Below, one piece after another: positions 43,835-51,432 of a DNA stretch of 64,000 nucleotides (positions within the stretch are counted from its first letter, which is position 1; each line of letters begins with the position of its first letter). The translations under genes and the position numbers were made by a program. The stretch is from Ignavibacteriales bacterium (lineage in GTDB: Bacteria > Bacteroidota > Ignavibacteria > Ignavibacteriales > Ignavibacteriaceae): NCBI GenBank assembly GCA_003538625.1, contig DPRR01000029.1:434001-498000 (forward strand), in the 5' to 3' direction. The notes below the pieces were generated by a model. It was not told where the DNA came from. It did no database searches and saw only the letters and a list, made by a program, of their open reading frames with translations.

Positions 43835-43891
43835 GCCGGGATGGCGGAACCTGCCTGCCGGCAGGCAGGTTGGTAGACGCAGAGGACTTAA
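43835..43891 (+). pseudogene. tRNA-Leu(UAA) 5'-half, copy 2, with palindrome in the D-loop
   Basis: Identical to copy 1 over its length (43835-43849, palindrome 43850-43869, 43870-43891), exactly 309 bp downstream. It follows the first GIY-YIG stop by four bases. Confidence 0.9.
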
Positions 43892-43896
43892 TAATT

Positions 43897-44139
43897 ATGT
43901 TCTTTGTTTATGCAATAAAAAGTCTCAAGCGTAATTATATTTATGTTGGACTATCAAATAATCTTGAAAGAAGGTTAGCTGAACATAATGGAGGCAGAAA
44001 CAAAACAACTGAACCTTACAGACCTTTTAAGTTAATCTATTCTGAAGAATTTGATACAAGAATAAAGGCTCGAACGAGAGAAAAGTATTTCAAAAGTGGT
44101 TCGGGAAAAGAGTTTCTTAAAAATATTGAAGCTATTTAA
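43897..44139 (+). CDS. GIY-YIG nuclease, tandem copy 2
   Basis: 80 residues, differing from copy 1 only at S-to-N (LSNNL) and I-to-T (ARTREK) within the shared part. All catalytic-site positions (YAI, YVG, R in ERRL, E in SEEF or REK) are kept, so both copies could be active. It ends four bases before the intact tRNA-Leu, so the cassette looks like [tRNA 5' half + nuclease] x2 + tRNA. Synonymous and near-synonymous changes indicate a recent duplication. Confidence 0.9.
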   Translation: MFFVYAIKSLKRNYIYVGLSNNLERRLAEHNGGRNKTTEPYRPFKLIYSEEFDTRIKARTREKYFKSGSGKEFLKNIEAI

Positions 44140-44143
44140 TTAA

Positions 44144-44229
44144 GCCGGGATGGCGGAATTGGTAGACGCACAGGACTTAAAATCCTGTGTCCCGATTGGG
44201 ACGTGCCGGTTCGACTCCGGCTCTCGGTA
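44144..44229 (+). tRNA. tRNA-Leu (anticodon UAA)
   Basis: 86 bases: acceptor GCCGGGA pairs with TCTCGGT (two G-T wobbles), discriminator A, D-arm GCGGAATTGGTAGACGC, and anticodon stem ACAGGA/TCCTGT with loop CTTAAAA giving UAA. There is a long variable arm GTCCCGATTGGGAC and T-arm GCCGGTTCGACTCCGGC. No CCA is encoded. It is the only complete copy; its 5' half is duplicated twice upstream. Confidence 0.95.
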
Positions 44230-44311
44230 CTAAAAACTAATTAACAATTGAGAATGTACAATTAACAATTTCGTAATTGTAAATTTTTAATTCTAAATTT
44301 TTAATTTAATT

Positions 44312-44385
44312 GGGCTCTTAGCTCAGTTGGTTAGAGCGTCTGCTTGACGTGCAGAAGGTCAAAGGTTCGACTCCTTTAGAGCCCA
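44312..44385 (+). tRNA. tRNA-Val (anticodon GAC)
   Basis: 74 bases: acceptor GGGCTCT with AGAGCCC, discriminator A, D-arm GCTCAGTTGGTTAGAGC, anticodon arm TCTGC-TTGACGT-GCAGA with GAC, T-arm AAAGGTTCGACTCCTTT. No CCA encoded. Confidence 0.94.
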
Positions 44386-44404
44386 CAATATATTGTTGAT
44401 GATC

Positions 44405-44470
44405 TTTAGTCGAGTAAAGGTTAAAGGTTCTCCCAAAGGGATTCCTTCGGAAGACTCCTTTAGAGCCCAC
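44405..44470 (+). pseudogene. Damaged 3'-half copy of the tRNA-Val with a 22-bp insertion
   Basis: AAAGGTTC (44423-44430) and GACTCCTTTAGAGCCCAC (44453-44470) match the T-arm and acceptor of tRNA-Val exactly. They are separated by 22 bp (44431-44452) composed of two mini-hairpins, TCCCAAAGGGA and TTCCTTCGGAA. The insertion falls in the T-loop. Left of 44423 similarity to the tRNA is weaker. Confidence 0.8.
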
Positions 44471-44484
44471 TGATTGATTAACAC

Positions 44485-44509
44485 ATCGGAGTTTGCTCCG
44501 ATTTTTTTT
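44485..44509 (+). terminator. Intrinsic terminator just upstream of thrS
   Basis: Stem ATCGGAG (44485-44491) and CTCCGAT (44496-44502) with TTTG loop, followed by a run of eight T. It lies only 14 bp before the thrS start codon. Confidence 0.9.
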
Positions 44510-44522
44510 ATGAAAAGATATT

Positions 44523-46445
44523 ATGAGTAAAATAAAAATTACATTTCCTGATGGTGCCGTTAAAGAATTTGAAAGCGGTATTTCAGGTTATCAGATTGCA
44601 CAATCAATTTCAAACCGTTTGGCTGATGAAGTTTTAGCGGTAAAGTTTAATGATACTATCAGAGATTTAAATAGATCATTAACTGAAGACGGTACCGTTA
44701 AATTTTTAACATTTGATGATCCGGAAGGAAAAGAAGTTTACTGGCATTCATCGTCTCACCTGATGGCACATGCTGTACAGGATATTTTTCCTGAGGCAAA
44801 GTTTGGTGTTGGACCCGCTATAGATGCCGGATTTTATTATGATATAGATATTAATACCCAGCTTTCTGAAGATCATTTAAAACTGATCGAAGATAAAATG
44901 ATTGAACTTTCAAAATCTGATACCAGATTTGAAAGGGAAGAACTATCACAGAAAGAAGCAATTGAATTCTTTAAGAAGAAAGGAGATCAATATAAAGTTG
45001 AACTGCTTTCTGAAATGGATGAGAATAAAGAAAAGATAAGTATATATAAAGAAGGTTCATTTACTGACCTTTGCCGCGGACCTCATCTGCCGAATCCCGG
45101 TAAGATAAAATTTGTAAAGCTTCTCAATATATCCGGCTCTTACTGGCGCGGTGATGAAAAGAACAAACAGCTTCAAAGAATTTATGGTATTACTTTTCCC
45201 AAAAAGAAAATGCTCGATGAATATCTTTTCATGCTTGAAGAAGCAAAGAAAAGAGATCATCGAAAGCTTGGTAAATCTTTAGATCTTTTCAGCGTGCACG
45301 AAGAAGCAGGCGCTGGTCTTATCTACTGGCATCCAAAAGGCGCAAGGATAAGATTAGAAGTAGAAGACTTTTGGCGCAAAGCACATTTAGAAAATGGATA
45401 TGAATTACTCTACTCCCCGCATATGGGCAAAAGCTGGCTGTGGGAAACGAGCGGGCATCTGGGATTTTATAAAGATAGCATGTACAGCGGTATGAAAGTA
45501 GATGAACAGGATTACTACATCAAACCAATGAATTGTCCTTTTCATATAATGATTTACCAGACTCATTTAAGAAGTTACAGAGATTTACCTTTGCGCTGGG
45601 CAGAACTAGGTACGGTTTATCGCTATGAAAAAAGCGGCGTGCTGCATGGTTTATTACGCGTAAGAGGATTTACACAGGATGATGCACATATTTTTTGTAC
45701 ACTCGATCAGATGGAATCTGAAATAATTGAAGTTATAAGATTTGCAAAATATGTTCTTGGTGCTTTTGGATTTACAGAAATGAATTATTATTTATCAACA
45801 AAACCTGATAAATCAGTTGGTGACAATGATTTGTGGCATAAGGCTGAAGAGTCATTAAGAAAAGCTCTGGACAGCCAGGGATTGACTTACGAAATTGACG
45901 AAGGCGGCGGTGCATTTTATGGACCAAAGATAGATATAAAAATTAAAGACGCACTCGGGCGTGAATGGCAATTAAGTACTATACAGTTTGATTTTAATAT
46001 GCCCGAACGATTTGGCATGACTTATATAGGTGAAGATGGTAAAGAACACAGACCATTTATGATTCATCGTGCATTACTTGGATCCATTGAAAGATTTTTC
46101 GGTATCCTGATTGAACATTACGCCGGAGAATTTCCTCTCTGGTTATCTCCGACTCAAACTGCAATTATTCCGGTTTCGCAAAACTTTATGGAATATGCAA
46201 ATCAGGTTGCAAATGAGCTGAAGAAGAATGGAATAAGATGTGAGATAGATGAGAGAAATGAGAAGATCGGTTACAAAATACGTGATTGGGAAATGCGCAA
46301 AGTGCCTTATATGCTAATAGTCGGTGAAAAGGAAAAAGAGGCAGCTACGGTTTCCGTAAGAAAACATAAGGAAGGCGACCAGGGTTCTTTGGCTTTATCA
46401 GAATTTATTGATAAAATTGCATCCGAAATTAAAAATAAAATTTAA
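44523..46445 (+). CDS. thrS: Threonyl-tRNA synthetase
   Basis: A 640-residue class II synthetase: TGS domain (1-60), editing domain with HSSSHLMAH (75-83) and SFTDLCRGPHLP, and catalytic domain with PMNCPFHIMIYQ, RWAELGTVYRYEKSGVLHGL and RVRGFTQDDAHIF. FDFNMPERF, HRALLGSIERFFGILIEH and a C-terminal anticodon-binding domain (IGYKIRDWEMRKVPYMLIVG) follow. It charges tRNA-Thr and hydrolyses Ser-tRNA-Thr. It opens the thrS-infC-rpmI-rplT-pheS-pheT cluster. A terminator hairpin ends 14 bp before the start, so expression may rely on read-through or a promoter overlapping the hairpin. Confidence 0.97.
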   Translation: MSKIKITFPDGAVKEFESGISGYQIAQSISNRLADEVLAVKFNDTIRDLNRSLTEDGTVKFLTFDDPEGKEVYWHSSSHLMAHAVQDIFPEAKFGVGPAIDAGFYYDIDINTQLSEDHLKLIEDKMIELSKSDTRFEREELSQKEAIEFFKKKGDQYKVELLSEMDENKEKISIYKEGSFTDLCRGPHLPNPGKIKFVKLLNISGSYWRGDEKNKQLQRIYGITFPKKKMLDEYLFMLEEAKKRDHRKLGKSLDLFSVHEEAGAGLIYWHPKGARIRLEVEDFWRKAHLENGYELLYSPHMGKSWLWETSGHLGFYKDSMYSGMKVDEQDYYIKPMNCPFHIMIYQTHLRSYRDLPLRWAELGTVYRYEKSGVLHGLLRVRGFTQDDAHIFCTLDQMESEIIEVIRFAKYVLGAFGFTEMNYYLSTKPDKSVGDNDLWHKAEESLRKALDSQGLTYEIDEGGGAFYGPKIDIKIKDALGREWQLSTIQFDFNMPERFGMTYIGEDGKEHRPFMIHRALLGSIERFFGILIEHYAGEFPLWLSPTQTAIIPVSQNFMEYANQVANELKKNGIRCEIDERNEKIGYKIRDWEMRKVPYMLIVGEKEKEAATVSVRKHKEGDQGSLALSEFIDKIASEIKNKI

Positions 46446-46466
46446 CAATAATCAGAGAGGTTTCGC

Positions 46467-47012
46467 ATCGCCGGTAAACAAACAGTTCGAATAAATGAAG
46501 AAATTAGAACTACTAAAGTTAGAGTAATTGATGTTGATGGAACACAATTAGGTGTTTATACTGTTAGAGATGCAATCAGATTAGCTGAAGAAAGGGGACA
46601 GGATCTTGTAGAAATTGCCCCGCAAGCAGATCCGCCAGTTTGTAAAATAATTGATTTTGGAAAATATAAATACGAACAGCAAAAACGTGATAAGATTCAG
46701 AAAAAAAATCAGGTTGTATCGATACTGAAAGAAATTAGAATGCATCCAAGTACGGATGTTCATGATTTTGAATTTAAAGCCAAGCATGCTATAAATTTTC
46801 TTGAAGAAGGAAATAAAGTTAAAGTTAGTGTTATGTTTAAGGGTCGTGAAATGGCTTACACCGATAAAGGTGAAGAGTTACTAAAAAAGTTTATTGAAAA
46901 AGTTGAGGATGTATCAAAAGTTGAGTCTCCTATAAAACTTGAAGGAAGAAATATGAATATGATATTAGTTCCTCAATCAAAGAAAACGAAAAAAACAAAT
47001 AAGCAGGAATAA
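46467..47012 (+). CDS. infC: Translation initiation factor IF-3 with an AUC start codon
   Basis: 181 residues. The reading frame begins at ATC 46467-46469, six bases after a GAGAGG ribosome-binding site (46455-46460), and gives (M)AGKQTVRINEEIRTTKVRVI. The IF3 N-domain continues with GVYTVRDAIRLAEERGQDLVEIAP and the linker and C-domain with KIIDFGKYKYEQQKR, FKGREMAYTDKGEELL and NMNMILVP. The first in-frame ATG (46740) would delete the whole N-domain and linker. IF3 rejects AUU/AUC/AUA starts, so a rare start here lets IF3 limit its own synthesis, as is known for AUU in E. coli. Confidence 0.93.
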   Translation: MAGKQTVRINEEIRTTKVRVIDVDGTQLGVYTVRDAIRLAEERGQDLVEIAPQADPPVCKIIDFGKYKYEQQKRDKIQKKNQVVSILKEIRMHPSTDVHDFEFKAKHAINFLEEGNKVKVSVMFKGREMAYTDKGEELLKKFIEKVEDVSKVESPIKLEGRNMNMILVPQSKKTKKTNKQE

Positions 47013-47014
47013 AA

Positions 47015-47209
47015 ATGCCAAAAATGAAAAGCAATCGTGGTGCTTCCAAATCATTTAAGAAGACAGCATCAGGTAGTTTTAAAAGAAAGAAGGCTTACAA
47101 AAGTCACATTTTAACTTCTAAAACTACAAAAAGAAAAAGAAGCTTAAGAAAAGGCACATTAGTAAGTGATGCCGAACAAAAACGTGTACGGATAATGGTT
47201 CAAAAATAG
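47015..47209 (+). CDS. rpmI: Ribosomal protein bL35
   Basis: 64 residues, strongly basic: MPKMKSNRGASKSFKKTASGSFKRKKAYKSHILTSKT with the K-T-K-R-K-R-x-L-R segment, as in all L35 proteins. It begins 2 bp after infC and precedes rplT by 13 bp, the conserved infC-rpmI-rplT order. It is part of the large ribosomal subunit. Expression is probably coupled to infC, and L20 is the known feedback repressor of such operons; I cannot see the binding site. Confidence 0.97.
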   Translation: MPKMKSNRGASKSFKKTASGSFKRKKAYKSHILTSKTTKRKRSLRKGTLVSDAEQKRVRIMVQK

Positions 47210-47222
47210 AGAAGGATAAAAA

Positions 47223-47570
47223 ATGCCAAGATCAAAAAATAAAGTTGCTTCGCATAGAAGAAGAAGAAACCAGTTAAAGCGTGCAAAAGGTTATTGGGGT
47301 AATCAGGGAAATGTTCTGACAGCTGCAAAAAATGCTATTGATAAAGGACTGGGACACGCTTACAGAGATAGAAAACTTAAAAAAAGAGTTTACAGATCAC
47401 TTTGGATTGTTAGAATAAATGCTGCTGCAAGAATGAACGGAACAACTTATTCCAGATTGATTGATGCACTTAATAAAAAAGGTGTAGACATCAACAGAAA
47501 AGTTTTAGCAAGTTTGGCTGCTGAAAACCCGACAGCATTTTCTGAAGTTGTTAAATTTTCTATCAACTAA
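47223..47570 (+). CDS. rplT: Ribosomal protein bL20
   Basis: 115 residues: RSKNKVASHRRRRNQLKRAKGYWG, then DRKLKKRVYRSLWIVRINAAARMNGTTYSRLIDAL, the standard L20 pattern. It is an early 50S assembly protein. It ends the ribosomal part of the cluster and is followed by a hairpin terminator before pheS. A normal ATG start lies next to a purine-rich GAAGGATAAAA sequence. Confidence 0.97.
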   Translation: MPRSKNKVASHRRRRNQLKRAKGYWGNQGNVLTAAKNAIDKGLGHAYRDRKLKKRVYRSLWIVRINAAARMNGTTYSRLIDALNKKGVDINRKVLASLAAENPTAFSEVVKFSIN

Positions 47571-47574
47571 TTTT

Positions 47575-47622
47575 ATACCCTCTTCGGATTTGTTTGCATT
47601 TTCATCCGTCGAGGGTATTTTC
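47575..47622 (+). terminator. Hairpin terminator between rplT and pheS
   Basis: Outer stem ATACCCTC (47575-47582) with GAGGGTAT (47611-47618), inner CGGAT (47585-47589) with ATCCG (47604-47608), followed by TTTTCT. It begins 5 bp after the rplT stop, so pheS probably has some independent transcription. Confidence 0.8.
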
Positions 47623-47638
47623 TATTTAAATAAAACTT

Positions 47639-48652
47639 ATGCTTGATAAAAACATTACTGAGATAAAAGAAAGTTTTTATTCTGATATAAAATCTGTTTC
47701 TTCAATTAAAGATGTTGAAGATATACGGATAAAATATTTTAGTAGAAACGGACTTGTTTCACAGCTATTTGAAGAGCTTAAAGATGTTGTGAAAGAAGAA
47801 AAACCAATACTTGGAAAGAAATTAAATCTACTCCGGAATGAAGTTACTGCGTACTTTGAAGAAGTTAAAGATAGAATCTCTTCCAGTGGTTTAAATAAAG
47901 AAAATAAATTAGATCTTACTTTACCCGGCAGTGAATATATTGTAGGAAGTAAACATATTCTTACTCAAACTCTGGATGAAATAAAATCAATATTTAAAGG
48001 TTTAGGATTTTCAGTTGCTAATGGTCCCGAGTTAGAATCTGATTATTATAATTTTGAATCATTAAACTTTCCGGCAGATCATCCCGCAAGAGATATGCAG
48101 GATACGTTTTTTGTAAGCAAGGATTTTCTGTTGCGAACTCACACTACTCCTGTTCAAATAAGAATTATGGAAAAGCAAACCCCACCCGTTCGGGCAATTA
48201 TGCCGGGCAGAGTTTATAGAAATGAAGCCGTTAGTGCGAGGAGCTATTGTATGTTCCATCAGGTGGATGGAATTTATGTGGATACTGATGTTACGTTTGC
48301 TGAGTTGAAAGGAACATTGGTTTCCTTTGCAAAACAATTTTATGGTTCTGATTTAAAGTATCGGTTCCGTCCAAGTTTCTTTCCGTTTACAGAACCAAGT
48401 GCTGAAATGGATATCACATGTTATTTGTGTCATGGTAAAGGTTGTAAGATTTGTAAAAACTCCGGCTGGTTAGAAATTCTTGGCTGTGGAATGGTTGATC
48501 CAAATGTTTTCAAGTTTGTTAATTATGATTCCGAGAGGTACACCGGTTATGCATTTGGAATGGGAATAGAACGAATTGCACTGCTTAAATATGGAATTAC
48601 AGATATAAGAATTTTCTTTGATAATGATTTGAGATTCTTAAAACAGTTTTAA
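47639..48652 (+). CDS. pheS: Phenylalanyl-tRNA synthetase alpha subunit
   Basis: A 337-residue class II subunit: N-terminal coiled coil (residues 1-85), then LDLTLPGSEYIVGSKHILTQTLDEI. The catalytic core has LLRTHTTPVQIRIM, YRNEAVSARSYCMFHQVDGIYVD, RFRPSFFPFTEPSAEMDI and GYAFGMGIERIALLKYGI (motif 3). It forms an alpha2-beta2 enzyme with PheT that charges tRNA-Phe. pheT starts 15 bp after the stop. A CYLCHGKGCKICKN segment suggests a small zinc-binding loop seen in many bacterial PheS proteins. Confidence 0.97.
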   Translation: MLDKNITEIKESFYSDIKSVSSIKDVEDIRIKYFSRNGLVSQLFEELKDVVKEEKPILGKKLNLLRNEVTAYFEEVKDRISSSGLNKENKLDLTLPGSEYIVGSKHILTQTLDEIKSIFKGLGFSVANGPELESDYYNFESLNFPADHPARDMQDTFFVSKDFLLRTHTTPVQIRIMEKQTPPVRAIMPGRVYRNEAVSARSYCMFHQVDGIYVDTDVTFAELKGTLVSFAKQFYGSDLKYRFRPSFFPFTEPSAEMDITCYLCHGKGCKICKNSGWLEILGCGMVDPNVFKFVNYDSERYTGYAFGMGIERIALLKYGITDIRIFFDNDLRFLKQF

Positions 48653-48667
48653 TGCGGAATACAGAAA

Positions 48668-51073
48668 ATGAAAATTTCTCTAAATTGGATAAAAGAATTT
48701 GTTGATCTGTCTGACATCAGCACACAAAATATTATTTCTAAACTTACAATGTCCGGTTTGGAAGTTGAAGATGTGATTGATCAAACTAATCTTTATAAAA
48801 ATTTTATAGTTGGATTTGTAAAGGAAATTGAAAAACATCCTAATGCTGATAAGCTTACTATCTGTAAAGTGTTTGATGGTAAGGATGATTTACAGGTTAT
48901 TTGCGGAGCTGCGAATGTTAAAGCTGGACAGAAAGTTGTTTTTGCGCCCATCGGAACAGAAATTCCAAACGGAAAATTTTTAATTAAGAAAGCTAAAATT
49001 CGTGGTGTCGAATCTTACGGAATGATTTGCGCAGAAGATGAGTTATTGTTAAGTAATGATCATTCAGGGATTATGGTTTTAGATGAGAAACTGGATTCCG
49101 GAAAATCAATAACAGAAGCTTTAAATCTTAATGATGTAATTTTGGATATTGCAATTACACCCAATCGTCCCGATGCGCTTTCTCACATTGGTGTAGCACG
49201 GGATCTTGCAGCACTTTTTGACAGGGATTTAAAAATTCCTAAAATAAAATTAACTGAATCAGAAGAAATAATTCAAAATCTTGCTGCTGTAGAGATATCA
49301 GACCCGGTTAATTGTCCGCGTTACATTGCAAAAGTTGTAAAAGATGTTCGGATAAAGGAATCACCAAAGTGGTTAAAAGATAAATTAGAAAAAATTGGAT
49401 TGAGACCGAGGAATAATATTGTTGATATTACAAACCTTATTCTACACGAATGCGGACAACCATTACACGCTTTTGATCTTGATAAACTTAATAATCAAAA
49501 AATTGTGGTCAAGAGTACAAAATCAGAAACTACTTTTGCAACTCTTGATTCTAAAGAACGAAAACTTCCGTTAAATACTTTGATGATTTGCGATGGAAAA
49601 AGAGAAGTTGCAATTGCCGGAGTTATGGGCGGAGAAAATTCTGAAATCACAGAGTCCACAAAAAATATTTTGATTGAAAGTGCATACTTCCATCCATCAA
49701 GCATCAGAAAAACTTCAAAAGCTTTGGGATTAAGTACTGATGCATCATACAGATTTGAAAGAGGAACTGATCCTAACATAACAAAATATGCCGCTGAAAG
49801 ATGTGCACAATTAATATCAGAACTAGCCGATGGTAAAGTTGCAAAAGGCATTATTGATGTATATCCAAAAGTTATCAATCCAAAAGAAATAGAATTAAGA
49901 TTTTCCCGCACTACGCAAATATTAGGTTATGAAGTTATTCCGGAAAAAATTAAAAATATCCTTTCAAGATTAGGACTTGCAATTAAAGTTCTGGAAGATG
50001 ATAAACTTTTAGTTTCAATTCCAACATTTCGTCCAGATATTGAACGTGAAATTGATTTGATTGAAGAGATTGCACGAATTAATGGATACGATAATATTCC
50101 CACAGTTTCGAAAATCAATATTACGCTGGAACAAAAAACGGATGAAACGGAAGTTGATGAAAAGATAAGACAGACGGCAACCGCACTAGGGTTTTACGAA
50201 ATGATCAATAATCCGTTACAATCTGAAGAAGATGCTGCATTAACAGGAAATCCGATTAAAATTCAGAATCCGCTTAGTGCTGATATGGAATGTTTACGAA
50301 CTTCATTGTTATCCGGTGCTTTAATTACAATCTCAAAGAATATCAGACAGGGAGTAAAAGATTTAAAGCTTTTTGAAATTGGTGATTCATTTACTAAAAC
50401 TGCGGATGGAGAAATAGAATCATTTAATGATTTTAATGAAAAACAAAATTTGCTGTTCGTAATTACAGGAAATACAACCAGCAAGACATGGAACAGCGAA
50501 GAAAATAAGTCGGATTTCTATGATCTAAAGGGTTTGGTCGATTCATTTTTAAGCAAAATATCGCTTGACAATGTTTTAATTGATTCATATTATTCGGCCG
50601 CAAATGTAATTTACGACTATTACTTAACAAAAAACTTTAAAGAAGTAGTGTTAGGCAGCGGAGGTAAATTACAAAATGAAGTTCTTAAACAATTTGATAT
50701 CAATCAGGATGTATACGGTTTTGAGTTTGATCTTACAGCTCTTAAATCAATAGAATCAAAACCAAAATCTTATAAAGAACCGTTAAAATATCCTAAAATT
50801 ATAAGAGATTTTGCTTTTGTTTTAGATAAATCTGTTAAATATCTTGATGTTAAAGAATTTATAAAAAAGAAAAGTTCGGCACTTCTTAAAGTGATTTCTG
50901 TTTTTGATGTGTTTGAAAGTGAATCGCTGGGAGTTGACAAGAAGAGTTTAGCGTTTACTCTTGAGTATTTTGATGAAAACAGAACACTTACAGAAGATGA
51001 AGTAGAAAGAGATTTTAATAATTTAATTATACTTATAACCAAAGAGTTCAACGCTCAATTAAGAGGAAAATAA
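48668..51073 (+). CDS. pheT: Phenylalanyl-tRNA synthetase beta subunit
   Basis: 801 residues with the full domain order: N-terminal MKISLNWIKEFVDL, tRNA-binding/EMAP domain (NFIVGFVKEIEKHPNADKLTICKV), B3/B4 editing domain (LTMSGLEVEDV before it and PRYIAKVVKDVRI after), B5 domain (EIDLIEEIARINGYDNIP) and the C-terminal ferredoxin-fold anticodon-binding domain (ending NNLIILITKEFNAQLRGK). The editing site removes Tyr-tRNA-Phe. The next gene begins directly at the base after the stop codon. Confidence 0.97.
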   Translation: MKISLNWIKEFVDLSDISTQNIISKLTMSGLEVEDVIDQTNLYKNFIVGFVKEIEKHPNADKLTICKVFDGKDDLQVICGAANVKAGQKVVFAPIGTEIPNGKFLIKKAKIRGVESYGMICAEDELLLSNDHSGIMVLDEKLDSGKSITEALNLNDVILDIAITPNRPDALSHIGVARDLAALFDRDLKIPKIKLTESEEIIQNLAAVEISDPVNCPRYIAKVVKDVRIKESPKWLKDKLEKIGLRPRNNIVDITNLILHECGQPLHAFDLDKLNNQKIVVKSTKSETTFATLDSKERKLPLNTLMICDGKREVAIAGVMGGENSEITESTKNILIESAYFHPSSIRKTSKALGLSTDASYRFERGTDPNITKYAAERCAQLISELADGKVAKGIIDVYPKVINPKEIELRFSRTTQILGYEVIPEKIKNILSRLGLAIKVLEDDKLLVSIPTFRPDIEREIDLIEEIARINGYDNIPTVSKINITLEQKTDETEVDEKIRQTATALGFYEMINNPLQSEEDAALTGNPIKIQNPLSADMECLRTSLLSGALITISKNIRQGVKDLKLFEIGDSFTKTADGEIESFNDFNEKQNLLFVITGNTTSKTWNSEENKSDFYDLKGLVDSFLSKISLDNVLIDSYYSAANVIYDYYLTKNFKEVVLGSGGKLQNEVLKQFDINQDVYGFEFDLTALKSIESKPKSYKEPLKYPKIIRDFAFVLDKSVKYLDVKEFIKKKSSALLKVISVFDVFESESLGVDKKSLAFTLEYFDENRTLTEDEVERDFNNLIILITKEFNAQLRGK

Positions 51074-51385
51074 TTGGTTGATTTAGCAAAATATGATTCA
51101 ATAATTCATGATCTTTCAGCGATCGAAGCAGAAATAGCAACTTTAGGGCATCAACTTAAAGATACTGAAGAAAGAAAAACAGAATTAGAAATTCAAATTG
51201 CAAAACTTCGTCAGGATAATTCCTTTTTACAAAAAAAAATTATAGAGTTAGAGCAGGAAATTTTGCTTACAAAGCAGGATGAAGAGGGAAATATATTTAA
51301 TACATTAAATTCCAAGGAGAAGGAAAATTTAAAGTTAAAATTACAGGATATAATTTCTAAAATTGATTTTCACTTAAGTTCATAA
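51074..51385 (+). CDS. Small coiled-coil protein between pheT and zapA
   Basis: A 103-residue protein starting at TTG 51074 immediately after the pheT stop. Residues 15-70 (LSAIEAEIATLGHQLKDTEE to KKIIELEQEILL) form a continuous heptad-like coiled coil; the end is a short helix. No named family is certain, but its size and coiled-coil layout resemble ZapB-type division proteins, and the neighbour is zapA (48 bp downstream of its stop, measured to the chosen zapA start). A partner role in cell division is inferred from this only. Confidence 0.6.
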   Translation: MVDLAKYDSIIHDLSAIEAEIATLGHQLKDTEERKTELEIQIAKLRQDNSFLQKKIIELEQEILLTKQDEEGNIFNTLNSKEKENLKLKLQDIISKIDFHLSS

Positions 51386-51432
51386 AATAGTTCTTAATAA
51401 TAAAATGAATGTTTGATGGTGTAGATAATTCA

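Noticed and set aside
43526..44229. Group I intron in tRNA-Leu(UAA), as known in cyanobacteria
   Set aside because: The intact tRNA has no intron, and the half copies are followed by a GIY-YIG gene and then by another complete 5' end rather than by the tRNA 3' half.
46740..47012. A 90-residue protein starting at ATG 46740
   Set aside because: It is only the C-terminal half of IF3; the frame continues upstream to the AUC start at 46467.
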